Positions 9,264 to 17,600 of a stretch of DNA of 64,000 nt are shown piece after piece. The stretch lies in NCBI RefSeq assembly GCF_028369065.1, contig NZ_JAQNDA010000007.1, positions 186,001 through 250,000 on the forward strand, written 5' to 3'. Source of the DNA: Marinobacter sp. SS21. Its GTDB lineage: Bacteria > Pseudomonadota > Gammaproteobacteria > Pseudomonadales > Oleiphilaceae. A program made the position numbers and the translations under genes. The stretch's first letter is position 1, and the number at the start of each line of letters is the position of its first letter. The notes below the pieces were generated by a model that saw nothing but the letters and a program-made list of their open reading frames with translations, was not told where the DNA came from and made no database searches.

Positions 9264-10022
9264 ATGTATCGCGACCGTCTCGTCAACACCCCTGTTCACA
9301 GCGACAACGCCCGCCAGCTCCAGCAACGACTGTTGGCGTACCACGACTTCCGACGCCGCAAGTCCGACCACCCGTTAGTGTCCCAGCTCGAGCCGCTGGG
9401 CCAATGGCAGGCCGAGCGCCTGAAGCACACCCATCAGGATCTATACTGCCATCCGGGCTACCACGACGGCCTCAACTTCCTGCTCACCGACCTGTACGCA
9501 CCGGCCGGCCTGACCCGCCGGGACGACAACATCGACCGCATCTTTCCGAAAATGGTGAAATGGTTGCCCGACCCGGTGCTGGCGACGTTCGCGGGCCTGG
9601 TGGAACTGAACCTGATCACCCAACAGCTGGATCTGGCCCTGGCCGAGACCCTGGCGCGGCTCGGGCATCCGCTGTCGTCACTGACCGAGAGCCAGTATTG
9701 CGAGGCCTACCGCCATGCCGCCAACCCCGTCGAACGGCAGCGCCAAATCGAGCTGGTGTCGTCGGTGGGGCGCCAGCTCGACCGATACGTCCGCAACCGC
9801 ACGCTGGGATGGCTGCTGAGCATGACCCGGGGCGCGGCCGAAATGGCCGATCTGGCGGATCTGCACGATTTCCTGCACCGGGGCTATCGGGCATTCCGGG
9901 CAATGGACGACGTCGACACCCTGATCGATCAGCTGGTGCATCGGGAACGGCGGGTGCTGGTGCGAATACTCGACGCCCATCCAACCCCGTTCCAGTTGAC
10001 GGCGGAGCCGGTTCAGCCCTGA
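9264..10022 (+). CDS. FFLEE-motif family protein of unknown function
   Basis: The product is a 252-aa, mostly helical soluble protein without signal peptide or cysteine motif. The segment LNFLLTDLYAP stands where related proteins carry FFLEDLYG. It is followed by RIFPKMVKWLPDPVL, ERQRQIELVSSVGRQLDRYV and LHDFLHRGYRAFRAM, which match the conserved order of the uncharacterised FFLEE-motif proteins of pseudomonads. No function is known to me for this family. Its 3' end overlaps the convergent PHA-system gene by 10 bases, so the two mRNAs are complementary at their ends. Confidence 0.65.
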   Translation: MYRDRLVNTPVHSDNARQLQQRLLAYHDFRRRKSDHPLVSQLEPLGQWQAERLKHTHQDLYCHPGYHDGLNFLLTDLYAPAGLTRRDDNIDRIFPKMVKWLPDPVLATFAGLVELNLITQQLDLALAETLARLGHPLSSLTESQYCEAYRHAANPVERQRQIELVSSVGRQLDRYVRNRTLGWLLSMTRGAAEMADLADLHDFLHRGYRAFRAMDDVDTLIDQLVHRERRVLVRILDAHPTPFQLTAEPVQP

Positions 10023-10291
10023 GTCAGCTGGTCCAGCTGACGGTGAATCTCCTGCTCGATGCGGTTCTTGAAGGGCCGCAGCAACAGGCTGAGTTCCAGA
10101 TGGACGTGAATGTCCTGGGGCGTGATATCAAGCTGGCCCTTGACGCCGCTGCGCTTGAAACGCATCACATCGCCATCCCACTGGTAATGGACATCAAATT
10201 GCTTGGACAGATCCTGGGCCAGGGTTTCGGCGGCCTGGCGCGCATGCTCATGATCGAGGGAATGGGAACGGTGTACGTCAATGACAGCCAT
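10013..10291 (-). CDS. polyhydroxyalkanoic acid system family protein
   Basis: A 92-aa protein of the PHA granule-region family (PF09650 type): IDVHRSHSLDHEHARQAAE, then FDVHYQWDGDVMRFKRSGVKG, then a C-terminal LLRPFKNRIEQEIHRQLDQL helix. I used the ATG at 10291; the frame extends upstream only to a TTG in an AT-rich repeat. Family members are linked by neighbourhood to polyhydroxyalkanoate synthesis genes, but no PHA synthase is visible in this window. It converges on, and overlaps by 10 bases, the FFLEE-type gene. Confidence 0.8.
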   Translation of the reverse strand: MAVIDVHRSHSLDHEHARQAAETLAQDLSKQFDVHYQWDGDVMRFKRSGVKGQLDITPQDIHVHLELSLLLRPFKNRIEQEIHRQLDQLTQG

Positions 10292-10316
10292 GAAGTAATC
10301 GGTCTCTGTAAATTTG

Positions 10317-10356
10317 GAATTTTGCAATTTTAGAATTTTGCAATTTTAGAATTTTG
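10317..10356. repeat. 16-bp AT-rich direct repeat, 2.5 copies
   Basis: GAATTTTGCAATTTTA occurs at 10317-10332 and 10333-10348. The first 8 bases recur at 10349-10356. The tract stands out as AT-rich in a GC-rich setting, in the divergent region between the PHA-system gene and ubiE. It sits just ahead of the proposed ubiE promoter and could be a regulator site or bent DNA. Confidence 0.8.
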
Positions 10357-10378
10357 ATAGTTTAAGGGGCCAATTCGC

Positions 10379-10406
10379 TTGTAGCCACCCCCCTAACCGT
10401 TAGAAT
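10379..10406 (+). promoter_or_regulatory. probable promoter of the ubiE-rsmE run
   Basis: TTGTAG (10379-10384) and TAGAAT (10401-10406) with a 16-base spacer lie 31 bases before the ubiE start. The downstream genes run together from ubiE to rsmE. No transcript data support it. Confidence 0.4.
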
Positions 10407-10437
10407 ACGGGGTTCAGATTTTGACAGGACATGCGCC

Positions 10438-11229
10438 ATGACCCAACAACCGCCGTCGCCCGATCAGGAAAGCAGCGCCCCCGGCCAGGACGACACCACC
10501 CATTTCGGCTACAGCTCCGTGCCCAGGGACCAGAAGGCCGGACAGGTTGCCGAAGTGTTCCACTCCGTGGCCGGCAAGTACGACCTGATGAACGACCTGA
10601 TGTCCATGGGCATCCATCGCCTCTGGAAACGGTTCACCATCGAGCTGAGCGGCGTCCGCCCGGGCCATCGGGTGCTGGACATCGCCGGCGGTACCGGCGA
10701 CCTGACCATGAAATTCTCGGATCTGGTCGGCCCTTCGGGACAGGTGGTCCTGGCAGACATCAATGCCTCCATGCTGCAGGTTGGCCGCAGTCGACTGATC
10801 GACCGCGGCTATGCCGGCAACATCGAGTATGTCCAGGCCGATGCCGAGCGGCTGCCGTTCCCGGACAATCATTTCAACGCCGTCAGCATTGCCTTCGGGC
10901 TGCGCAACGTCACCGACAAGGACCAGGCACTGCGGGACATGACCCGCGTACTCAAGCCCGGCGGCAAGCTGATGGTGCTGGAGTTTTCCAAGCCCACCAA
11001 CCCCCTGCTGAGCAAAATCTACGACAATTATTCGTTCAACGCGCTGCCGCTGATGGGGCAGCTGATTGCCGGTGATTCCGCCAGCTACCAGTACCTGGCG
11101 GAATCGATCCGCATGCACCCGGATCAGGAAACCCTGAAGGCCATGATGGATGCCGCCGGTCTGGTGAACACCAAGTACCACAACATGACCGGCGGCATCG
11201 TCGCCCTGCACGTGGGAATAAAGCCCTGA
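10438..11229 (+). CDS. ubiE: demethylmenaquinone/ubiquinone C-methyltransferase UbiE
   Basis: UbiE is the SAM-dependent C-methyltransferase of the ubiquinone ring (and of demethylmenaquinone where menaquinone is made). The 263-aa sequence shows [24 protein letters not shown] at the N terminus, the SAM loop [11 protein letters not shown], the acidic LADIN, and the C-terminal family blocks [23 protein letters not shown] and [11 protein letters not shown]. The length is slightly above E. coli because of a polar N-terminal tail. AGGA about 8 bases upstream supports the ATG. It overlaps ubiJ by one base (TGATG). Confidence 0.97.
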   Translation: MTQQPPSPDQESSAPGQDDTTHFGYSSVPRDQKAGQVAEVFHSVAGKYDLMNDLMSMGIHRLWKRFTIELSGVRPGHRVLDIAGGTGDLTMKFSDLVGPSGQVVLADINASMLQVGRSRLIDRGYAGNIEYVQADAERLPFPDNHFNAVSIAFGLRNVTDKDQALRDMTRVLKPGGKLMVLEFSKPTNPLLSKIYDNYSFNALPLMGQLIAGDSASYQYLAESIRMHPDQETLKAMMDAAGLVNTKYHNMTGGIVALHVGIKP

Positions 11230-11873
11230 TGTTTCCCGGCCCTACCCTGCAGGCGGCGGTTTCCGGCGTGATCGAGAGCGCGCTGAACCAGGCTCTGGCC
11301 CTGGACCCTGCAGGCCAGCAGGCGCTACTGGCCGCCTTGGCCGGGCCGGTCCAGTTCCGCATGACCGCGCCCCTGGCCCTGGCCCTGCACTTACAATCCC
11401 AGGGGGAGCAGATCCAGGTTGGCAGCGAGCCCCTCGAGACCCCGGCATTGGACATCAGCGGACGCCCATTAGCGTTCGTTGCCCTCGCCTTGGGTGACGA
11501 CAAGGTCTTTCAGGAAGGCCGGCTGACGGTCGCCGGCGACATGGCCCAGGCACACCAGCTGCAGCGTGCGCTGGCACGACTCAATCCGGACTGGGAAGCG
11601 GCCCTCGCGCGGCATGTGGGGGACGTACCGGCCCACTTCTTGGGGCGCCGACTGCGCAACGCGGCCAAATGGAGCCGACAGGCCTCGACCACCCTTCACG
11701 CCAATATTGAAGAATACGTCCACGAGGAAAGCGGCACCTTGCCCGGCAAGCGGGAACTGGAGGCCACCTTCGCCGACATCGACGACCTCAATTTGCGGAC
11801 CGAACGGCTATCTGCCCGTTTGGAACAGCTGGAAACACGGCTGGAGCCCACCCGCCACCACACACCGGAGTAA
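11229..11873 (+). CDS. ubiJ: ubiquinone biosynthesis accessory factor UbiJ
   Basis: This 214-aa protein has an N-terminal SCP2-like lipid-binding fold (roughly 10-115, with [14 protein letters not shown] and [16 protein letters not shown]). A helical C-terminal part holds [13 protein letters not shown] and a terminal coiled coil ([16 protein letters not shown]). UbiJ helps organise the soluble ubiquinone-synthesis complex with UbiK and is thought to present the lipid intermediates. Its place between ubiE and ubiB is the standard order in gammaproteobacteria and supports the call. It overlaps ubiE by one base and is followed by ubiB after two bases. Confidence 0.93.
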   Translation: MFPGPTLQAAVSGVIESALNQALALDPAGQQALLAALAGPVQFRMTAPLALALHLQSQGEQIQVGSEPLETPALDISGRPLAFVALALGDDKVFQEGRLTVAGDMAQAHQLQRALARLNPDWEAALARHVGDVPAHFLGRRLRNAAKWSRQASTTLHANIEEYVHEESGTLPGKRELEATFADIDDLNLRTERLSARLEQLETRLEPTRHHTPE

Positions 11874-11875
11874 CA

Positions 11876-13519
11876 GTGACGCGCCTGCAACGCCTGATTC
11901 GCATTGCCTGGGTCTTCTGCCGCTATCGGCTGGACACCTTTCTGCCCCTGGCAGAGTTGCCCGCCCCCCTGAAGGTTTTCTTTCTCCTGGCGCCCTGGCA
12001 CCTGTTCCCTCAGCCCAAGCTGAGTCGGGGCGACCGGCTGCGGCTGGCGCTGGAAGAACTCGGACCGGTGTTCGTCAAATTCGGCCAGATTCTGTCCACC
12101 CGCCGCGACCTGCTGCCCGACGACATGGCCGAGTCCCTGCGCTACCTGCAGGACCGGGTACCGCCCTTCCCGGGCGCCCAGGCCCAGGCCATCATCGAGC
12201 GCTCACTGGGCGCGCCGGTGGACGACTGTTTCGCGGAATTCAGCCAGCAGCCGATGGCGTCGGCCTCGGTGGCCCAGGTTCATGCCGCCACCCTGGCCAA
12301 TGGCCAGCGGGTGGTGGTCAAGGTGATCCGACCCGGCATCGAGAAGGTGATCCGCCAGGATCTGGCGCTGATGTACCTGATGGCCGGGCTATTGGAGCGC
12401 TACTGGTCCGAAGGCCAACGCCTGCATCCGGTGGAGGTGGTGGCCGATTACGACGCCACCATTCACGACGAACTCGACCTGCAACGTGAGGCCGCCAACG
12501 CCAGTCAGCTGCGCCGCAACTTCGAGGGCTCCGATCTCATCTATATCCCCGCCATTGACTGGGACTACACCCGCAACGAGGTGCTGGTGATGGAGCGCAT
12601 CCACGGCATACCGGTGGCGGATGTCGAGGCCCTCAACGCGGCCGGCGTCAACATGAAGGTGCTGGCGGAAAAGGGCGTGGAAATCTTCTTCACCCAGGTC
12701 TTTCGCGACAGTTTTTTCCACGCCGACATGCACCCCGGCAACATCTTCGTGGACGCCAGCAACCCTCAGGACCCGAAGTACATTGCCATCGACTTCGGTA
12801 TCGTCGGCACGCTGGCGCCGGACGATCAGAGCTACCTGGCCCGCAATCTGCTCGCCTTCTTCCGTCGCGACTACCGCCAGGTGGCCGAGCTGCATATCCA
12901 GTCCGGCTGGGTCCCGCCCCACACCCGGGTCAACGAGTTCGAGGCCGCCATCCGCACGGTGTGCGAACCGATCTTCGAAAAACCGCTGAAGGACATCTCG
13001 TTCGGCCACTTTCTGCTGCGGCTGTTCCAGACCGCCCGCCGCTTCAACATGGAAGTGCAGCCGCAACTGGTGCTGTTGCAGAAAACCCTGCTCAACGTTG
13101 AAGGTCTCGGCCGCCAGCTCTATCCGGACCTGGACCTATGGAACACGGCGCAACCGTTCCTGGAGCACTGGATGCGCCAACGCATCGGCCCCAGCGGCAT
13201 GATCAAGGCGCTGCAATCACATCTGCCGGCGTGGATCGAGCAATCGCCGGACATGCCGCAACTGGTCCACGATGCCCTGCTGCAGATACGCAACAGCGGC
13301 GCCACGGCCCAGCCCAATAGCGATACACTGGAACAGATCAAGGCCCAGCAGGCCAGTCACGACCGCCGCTGGCGCCGCACCCTGGGGGCCCTGGCGCTGG
13401 CCGGAGGGGCCTGGCTCAGCATGGAGCACAATCTGACCGAGCTGGCCGCCAGCGTGCCGCCCTACGGTTGGGGCCTGCTGGCGGCCGCAGCCTGGCTGGT
13501 GGCCCGGGGGGGCCGCTGA
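11876..13519 (+). CDS. ubiB: ubiquinone biosynthesis ATPase/kinase-like protein UbiB
   Basis: UbiB is the atypical kinase-fold protein needed for ubiquinone synthesis at the inner membrane. The 547-aa sequence shows the family KxGQ motif (KFGQ, 68-71), the Ala-rich loop [11 protein letters not shown] near 128 in place of a kinase Gly-rich loop, the lysine of VVVKV near 149, DMHPGN at 284-289 and DFG at 306-308. Two hydrophobic C-terminal segments anchor it. Translation starts at GTG with GGAG five bases upstream, directly after the ubiJ stop. Confidence 0.97.
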   Translation: MTRLQRLIRIAWVFCRYRLDTFLPLAELPAPLKVFFLLAPWHLFPQPKLSRGDRLRLALEELGPVFVKFGQILSTRRDLLPDDMAESLRYLQDRVPPFPGAQAQAIIERSLGAPVDDCFAEFSQQPMASASVAQVHAATLANGQRVVVKVIRPGIEKVIRQDLALMYLMAGLLERYWSEGQRLHPVEVVADYDATIHDELDLQREAANASQLRRNFEGSDLIYIPAIDWDYTRNEVLVMERIHGIPVADVEALNAAGVNMKVLAEKGVEIFFTQVFRDSFFHADMHPGNIFVDASNPQDPKYIAIDFGIVGTLAPDDQSYLARNLLAFFRRDYRQVAELHIQSGWVPPHTRVNEFEAAIRTVCEPIFEKPLKDISFGHFLLRLFQTARRFNMEVQPQLVLLQKTLLNVEGLGRQLYPDLDLWNTAQPFLEHWMRQRIGPSGMIKALQSHLPAWIEQSPDMPQLVHDALLQIRNSGATAQPNSDTLEQIKAQQASHDRRWRRTLGALALAGGAWLSMEHNLTELAASVPPYGWGLLAAAAWLVARGGR

Positions 13520-13552
13520 GTCGCTGCAATTCATCATACGGGGTTCACAGAA

Positions 13553-13978
13553 ATGCAAAACTCTTCACCTAATGTCGACCAGCCGGAGTGGTTGAACGAA
13601 GTTACCTTCAACGCCGACGGCCTGGTTCCGGCCATCGCCCAGGATGCCGTCAGCGGCGATATCCTGATGATGGCGTGGATGAACCCGCAGTCGCTGGCGC
13701 TCACCGCCAGCGAAGGCAAGGCGGTGTACTGGTCCCGTTCGCGGGGCAAGCTGTGGCGCAAGGGCGAATCCTCTGGCCATGAGCAGCTGGTGTCCGAGAT
13801 CCGCTTCGACTGCGACGCCGATGTCATTCTGCTGAAGGTGGAACAACGGGGCGGGATCGCCTGTCACACCGGTCGCCGCAGCTGTTTCTACCGGAAACTG
13901 GAAAACGGCCGCTGGGTCAGCGTTGATCCGGTATTGCAGGATCCAGAACAAATTTACGGTTCCAAACAGGGAGATTGA
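13553..13978 (+). CDS. hisI: phosphoribosyl-AMP cyclohydrolase HisI
   Basis: This enzyme hydrolyses phosphoribosyl-AMP in the third step of histidine synthesis. The 141-aa sequence shows [28 protein letters not shown], the metal-ligand region [14 protein letters not shown] and the [12 protein letters not shown] cysteine/histidine motif. It is the stand-alone form, with the pyrophosphohydrolase encoded separately by the next gene, as in pseudomonads, and not fused as in E. coli. hisE follows 3 bases after its stop. Confidence 0.97.
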   Translation: MQNSSPNVDQPEWLNEVTFNADGLVPAIAQDAVSGDILMMAWMNPQSLALTASEGKAVYWSRSRGKLWRKGESSGHEQLVSEIRFDCDADVILLKVEQRGGIACHTGRRSCFYRKLENGRWVSVDPVLQDPEQIYGSKQGD

Positions 13979-13981
13979 GGC

Positions 13982-14311
13982 ATGAGCGAAGTATTGGCAC
14001 AGTTGGCACAGGTGCTGGATGCACGTAAACAGGCCGACCCGGATACCTCCTACGTCGCCAGCCTGCACGCCAAGGGCCTGAACAAGATCCTCGAGAAGGT
14101 GGGCGAGGAATGCACCGAGACCCTGCTGGCGGCCAAAGACGCCGAACACTCCGGCGACACCAGCAGCCTGGTCTATGAGACTGCGGACCTGTGGTTTCAC
14201 TGCCTGGTGATGCTGTCGCGGCTGGGGCTGGGACCGGACGACATTCTCAACGAACTGGCCCGCCGTTTCGACCTGTCCGGCCTGGAAGAAAAGGCCTCTC
14301 GAGGCGAGTGA
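13982..14311 (+). CDS. hisE: phosphoribosyl-ATP pyrophosphohydrolase HisE
   Basis: HisE removes pyrophosphate from phosphoribosyl-ATP, the step before HisI. The 109-aa all-helical protein carries the MazG-type metal-binding pattern [14 protein letters not shown] followed by [20 protein letters not shown] seven bases upstream supports the ATG. The hisIE pair sits between ubiB and tatABC, an order shared with related gammaproteobacteria, so histidine, quinone and protein-export genes may share transcripts. Confidence 0.96.
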   Translation: MSEVLAQLAQVLDARKQADPDTSYVASLHAKGLNKILEKVGEECTETLLAAKDAEHSGDTSSLVYETADLWFHCLVMLSRLGLGPDDILNELARRFDLSGLEEKASRGE

Positions 14312-14400
14312 TTCGGCGCCCCCGCTTCCCGGTTTCCGAATTGCAAGCCGAGTGGCGTACAATGGGCAAACTATCAGCATAGTGAGCGAGGACCCTCATC

Positions 14401-14640
14401 ATGGGTATCAGTATTTGGCAGTTACTCATCGTACTCGGCATCGTGGTATTACTGTTCGGAACCAAGAAACTGCGCAACATCGGCAGCGACCTGGGCGGTG
14501 CCATTCGCGGCTTCAAGAAATCCATGAATGACGACGAAGCCGACCACAAGGACAGCCCCAAGCCCGTCGACGACCAGTCCGACCGCTCCGCATACCAGGC
14601 CCGATCCAACGATAAGGCCAACGAGAAGCACCACGGCTGA
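14401..14640 (+). CDS. tatA: twin-arginine translocase subunit TatA
   Basis: TatA forms the pore-like assemblies that move folded proteins across the inner membrane. The 79-aa protein has an N-terminal membrane helix ([18 protein letters not shown]), the conserved FG hinge, the amphipathic helix [21 protein letters not shown] and a polar, charged tail. GAGGA eight bases upstream supports the start. It begins tatABC. Confidence 0.96.
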   Translation: MGISIWQLLIVLGIVVLLFGTKKLRNIGSDLGGAIRGFKKSMNDDEADHKDSPKPVDDQSDRSAYQARSNDKANEKHHG

Positions 14641-14651
14641 GTCTGGCTTGA

Positions 14652-15089
14652 ATGTTTGATATTGGCTTCCTTGAGCTCCTGATCTGTGGCGTGATCGCGC
14701 TGCTGGTGCTGGGCCCCGAACGGCTGCCGACGGCCGCACGCACGGCCGGACGGTGGGTAGGTAATGCCCGTCGCCTGGCCAGCCAGTTCTCCACCGAACT
14801 GGACCGCCAGCTCAAGGCCGAGGAACTGCGCGAGCAACTTAGAAAAGCCGGTGATGTCGGTCTGGATGATGTCGAGCAGACGGTCCGTGACGCGCTGAAC
14901 GAGGCCAAGAAATTCGAACATTTGGTGGTGAAAGACCCGGCTTCCCCGCGCCCACCGCCAGCGACGCCAGGGAAATCGCCCGCCGCCACGCCGACACCGC
15001 AGCCGCCACCATCCCCATCAGCAGTCGCGGGCAGCGATCCGCAGCCCCCGACATCGCCCCAGGACAGCGCCACGGAACACCGCTCATGA
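14652..15089 (+). CDS. tatB: twin-arginine translocase subunit TatB
   Basis: TatB pairs with TatC to receive twin-arginine signal peptides. The 145-aa protein starts MFDIGFLELLICGVIALLVLGPERLP, with the Glu in the membrane segment and the GPERLP hinge typical of TatB. A long amphipathic helix and a Pro-rich unstructured tail (about 95-135) follow. Its stop overlaps the tatC start by four bases (ATGA). Confidence 0.95.
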   Translation: MFDIGFLELLICGVIALLVLGPERLPTAARTAGRWVGNARRLASQFSTELDRQLKAEELREQLRKAGDVGLDDVEQTVRDALNEAKKFEHLVVKDPASPRPPPATPGKSPAATPTPQPPPSPSAVAGSDPQPPTSPQDSATEHRS

Positions 15090-15880
15090 GCTCCACCCAC
15101 CCCGGCCAACCACCGACGGGCAGTGCCGATGGCCCGCAGGATATGACGCTGATCGAACATCTGCTTGAGCTGCGCAACCGACTGCTGAAAATGGTGTTGG
15201 CGGTACTGCTCTGTTTCCTGGCCCTGTACCCGTTCGCCAACGACCTCTACCTGCTGCTGTCACAACCGCTGCGGGAACTGCTGCCGGTGGGCCAGACCAT
15301 GATCGCCACCGACATCACCTCACCGTTCTTCGCGCCCCTCAAGCTGGCGCTGGTGCTGGCGGTGTTCGCGGCCATCCCGGTCATCCTCTACCAGCTCTGG
15401 AGCTTTATCGCCCCGGGCCTGTACGCCCATGAAAAGCGGCTGGCGTTTCCACTGCTGGCCACGTCGGTGGTGCTGTTTTACCTGGGTGCCAGCTTCGCTT
15501 ACTTTGTGGTGTTTCCGCTGGTGTTCGGCTTCTTCACCGCCATTGGCCCGGAAGGCATCGTTGAGCTGCCAGACATCAGCAGTTACCTGAACTTCGTGCT
15601 GAAGATGTTCTTCGCCTTCGGCGTCGCCTTTGAAATTCCGATCGCCACCATTTTGCTGATCCTCTCCGGCGCCACCACGCCCGCCGATCTGGCCGCCAAG
15701 CGTCCCTACATCGTGGTGGGCTGCTTCATCATCGGCATGCTGCTCACCCCCCCGGACGTCATCTCCCAGACCCTGCTGGCCCTGCCCATGTGGCTGCTGT
15801 TTGAACTGGGCATCCTGTTCGGCCGCCTGGCCCAACGTCGCCCCGAAGAGCCGTCCGGCCAGGGTAGCCAGGGCGAATGA
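15086..15880 (+). CDS. tatC: twin-arginine translocase subunit TatC
   Basis: TatC is the membrane receptor for twin-arginine precursors. The 264-aa product has six predicted membrane helices and the family segments MTLIEHLLELRNRLL at the N terminus, LYQLWSFIAPGLYAHEKR, YFVVFPLVFGFF and LLTPPDVISQ near the end. About 19 polar residues precede the usual start of the fold. It overlaps both neighbours by four bases (ATGA), which indicates coupled translation of tatB, tatC and rsmE. Confidence 0.97.
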   Translation: MSSTHPGQPPTGSADGPQDMTLIEHLLELRNRLLKMVLAVLLCFLALYPFANDLYLLLSQPLRELLPVGQTMIATDITSPFFAPLKLALVLAVFAAIPVILYQLWSFIAPGLYAHEKRLAFPLLATSVVLFYLGASFAYFVVFPLVFGFFTAIGPEGIVELPDISSYLNFVLKMFFAFGVAFEIPIATILLILSGATTPADLAAKRPYIVVGCFIIGMLLTPPDVISQTLLALPMWLLFELGILFGRLAQRRPEEPSGQGSQGE

Positions 15881-16599
15881 ACCTGGCGCTGCTGCACGAC
15901 AGCGATTTCATTGATCACGACCGGGTTCGCCTGACTGGGCGGCGCTTTGCGCACCTGGCCGGCATCCTCAAGGTGGAGCTGGGAGACCAGATTCCGGTGG
16001 GCCAGGTCAACGGCGATATCGGGGTCGGCCGCCTGGAGCGACTCGACAACGACAGCGCCGAACTGCGCGTGACACTGGACACGCCACCGCCGGCACCGCT
16101 GGCCCTGAGCCTGGTGCTGGCCATGCCACGGCCAAAGATGTTCCGGCGGGTGCTGCAGACCGTCTCGGCCCTGGGGGTCAAGGATATCTGGGTGATCAAC
16201 GCCTATAAGGTGGAAAAGAGCTTCTGGCAGACGCCTTGGCTGGCGGACGAAGCGCTCAGCGAAAACCTGAGCCTGGGCCTGGAGCAGGCCCGGGACACCC
16301 TGATGCCGCAAGTACACCTGCGCAAACGCTTCAAACCCTTTGTGGAGGATGAACTGCCCGCGCTGCTGCAGGCCCGCCCCGGTATCGTAGCCCACCCCGG
16401 CACCAGCACGCCCTGCCCGAGCCACATCAACCGGCCGGCCACCTTGTGCATCGGTCCGGAGGGCGGCTTTACGGCCTACGAAGTGGACAAGCTGGTGGCC
16501 GCCGGCTGCCAGGCGGTGCATCTGGGCTCCCGGATTCTGCGGGTGGAAACCGCGGTACCGGTATTGATTGGGCGCCTGTACGACAGCTGCGCTAACTGA
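15877..16599 (+). CDS. rsmE: 16S rRNA m3U1498 methyltransferase RsmE
   Basis: RsmE methylates N3 of U1498 in 16S rRNA using SAM. The 240-aa sequence has an N-terminal PUA-like domain (RLTGRRFAHLAGILKVELGD) and a SPOUT knot domain with the signature IGPEGGFTAYEVDKL and, after it, HLGSRILRVETAV. It starts inside the tatC stop (ATGA) and is the last gene of the rightward run. The next gene is convergent with 31 bases between the stops and no clear terminator. Confidence 0.96.
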   Translation: MNLALLHDSDFIDHDRVRLTGRRFAHLAGILKVELGDQIPVGQVNGDIGVGRLERLDNDSAELRVTLDTPPPAPLALSLVLAMPRPKMFRRVLQTVSALGVKDIWVINAYKVEKSFWQTPWLADEALSENLSLGLEQARDTLMPQVHLRKRFKPFVEDELPALLQARPGIVAHPGTSTPCPSHINRPATLCIGPEGGFTAYEVDKLVAAGCQAVHLGSRILRVETAVPVLIGRLYDSCAN

Positions 16600-16630
16600 G
16601 TGCCAGCGCAGCCGCCTGGGGCGAAGATCG

Positions 16631-17566
16631 TCAGACCCCTTTGAGCGTCTTCCAGCCACGGCCCAGCAGGGTCACCACAGCCACCACAACGGCGCCGGCA
16701 AGAACGCCCACGACGCCATCCGCCAGCACCGGACCCAACACCGCCATCACCCCGCCCAGCGACTCCGTGAGCTGGTGGATCTGGTGGTACAGTGGCGGTA
16801 CGCCATGGGCGATGATGCCCCCACCCACCAGGAACATGGCAGCGGTCCCGAGAATCGACAACCCCTTCATCAGGTACGGCGCCAGCCAGAGGATGCCCCG
16901 CCCCGTAGCCTGCTGGAGTGATGACCACCAGCCCAGGCCCGGACGCCGGCTGAGATAAAGGCCGCCGTCGTCCAACTTCACGATGCCCGCCACCAGGCCG
17001 TAAACGCCCAAGGTAATTAACACTGCCACCACCGACAGCACCAGGAACTGCATACCAATGGGCTGGTCGGCGACGGTGCCCAGAGTGATGGCAATGATTT
17101 CCGCCGACAGGATAAAGTCGGTGCGCACCGCACCACGAACCTTGTCCTGCTCCAGCGCCAGCAAGTCCCGCTCTGGATCCTGTAACGCCTGCTTCAACTC
17201 CTGCCGATGGCTCTCGTCCTCGGCAGCGGAATGCAGCCACTTATGGGCGAGCTTTTCGAAGCCTTCGTAACACAGAAAGGCACCGCCGAGCATCAGCAGC
17301 GGCGTTACCAGCCAGGGCACAAAAAAACTGATGGCCAGGGCAGCGGGCACCAAGACCAGCTTGTTCCGAAATGAGCCCTTGGCCACCGCCCAGACCACCG
17401 GAATTTCCCGCGCCGGTCGCACGCCGGCAACCTGCTGGGCATTGAGTGCGAGATCGTCCCCCAGCACCCCTGCGGTTTTCTGTGTGGCGACCTTGGTCAT
17501 GGAGGCGACATCGTCGAGGATGGTGGCAATGTCATCAATCAGGGCGAGAAGACTGGCTGCAGCCAT
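16631..17566 (-). CDS. DUF808 (YedI-type) inner-membrane protein
   Basis: This 311-aa membrane protein begins MAAASLLALIDDIATILDDVA, followed by KTAGVLGDDLALNA and FRNKLVLVPAALAISFF, which are hallmarks of DUF808/YedI. About six to seven hydrophobic helices are visible, together with a charged loop (EDESHRQELKQAL...DLLALEQDKVRGAVRTDFILSAE). The role of the family is not established. It lies 34 bases after the UbiI-type gene on the same strand and could be the last gene of the ygfB-pepP-ubiH transcript. Confidence 0.88.
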   Translation of the reverse strand: MAAASLLALIDDIATILDDVASMTKVATQKTAGVLGDDLALNAQQVAGVRPAREIPVVWAVAKGSFRNKLVLVPAALAISFFVPWLVTPLLMLGGAFLCYEGFEKLAHKWLHSAAEDESHRQELKQALQDPERDLLALEQDKVRGAVRTDFILSAEIIAITLGTVADQPIGMQFLVLSVVAVLITLGVYGLVAGIVKLDDGGLYLSRRPGLGWWSSLQQATGRGILWLAPYLMKGLSILGTAAMFLVGGGIIAHGVPPLYHQIHQLTESLGGVMAVLGPVLADGVVGVLAGAVVVAVVTLLGRGWKTLKGV

Positions 17567-17600
17567 GTGGTTTCCTTGTCTTGCCGGTTGTGGTGATTAA

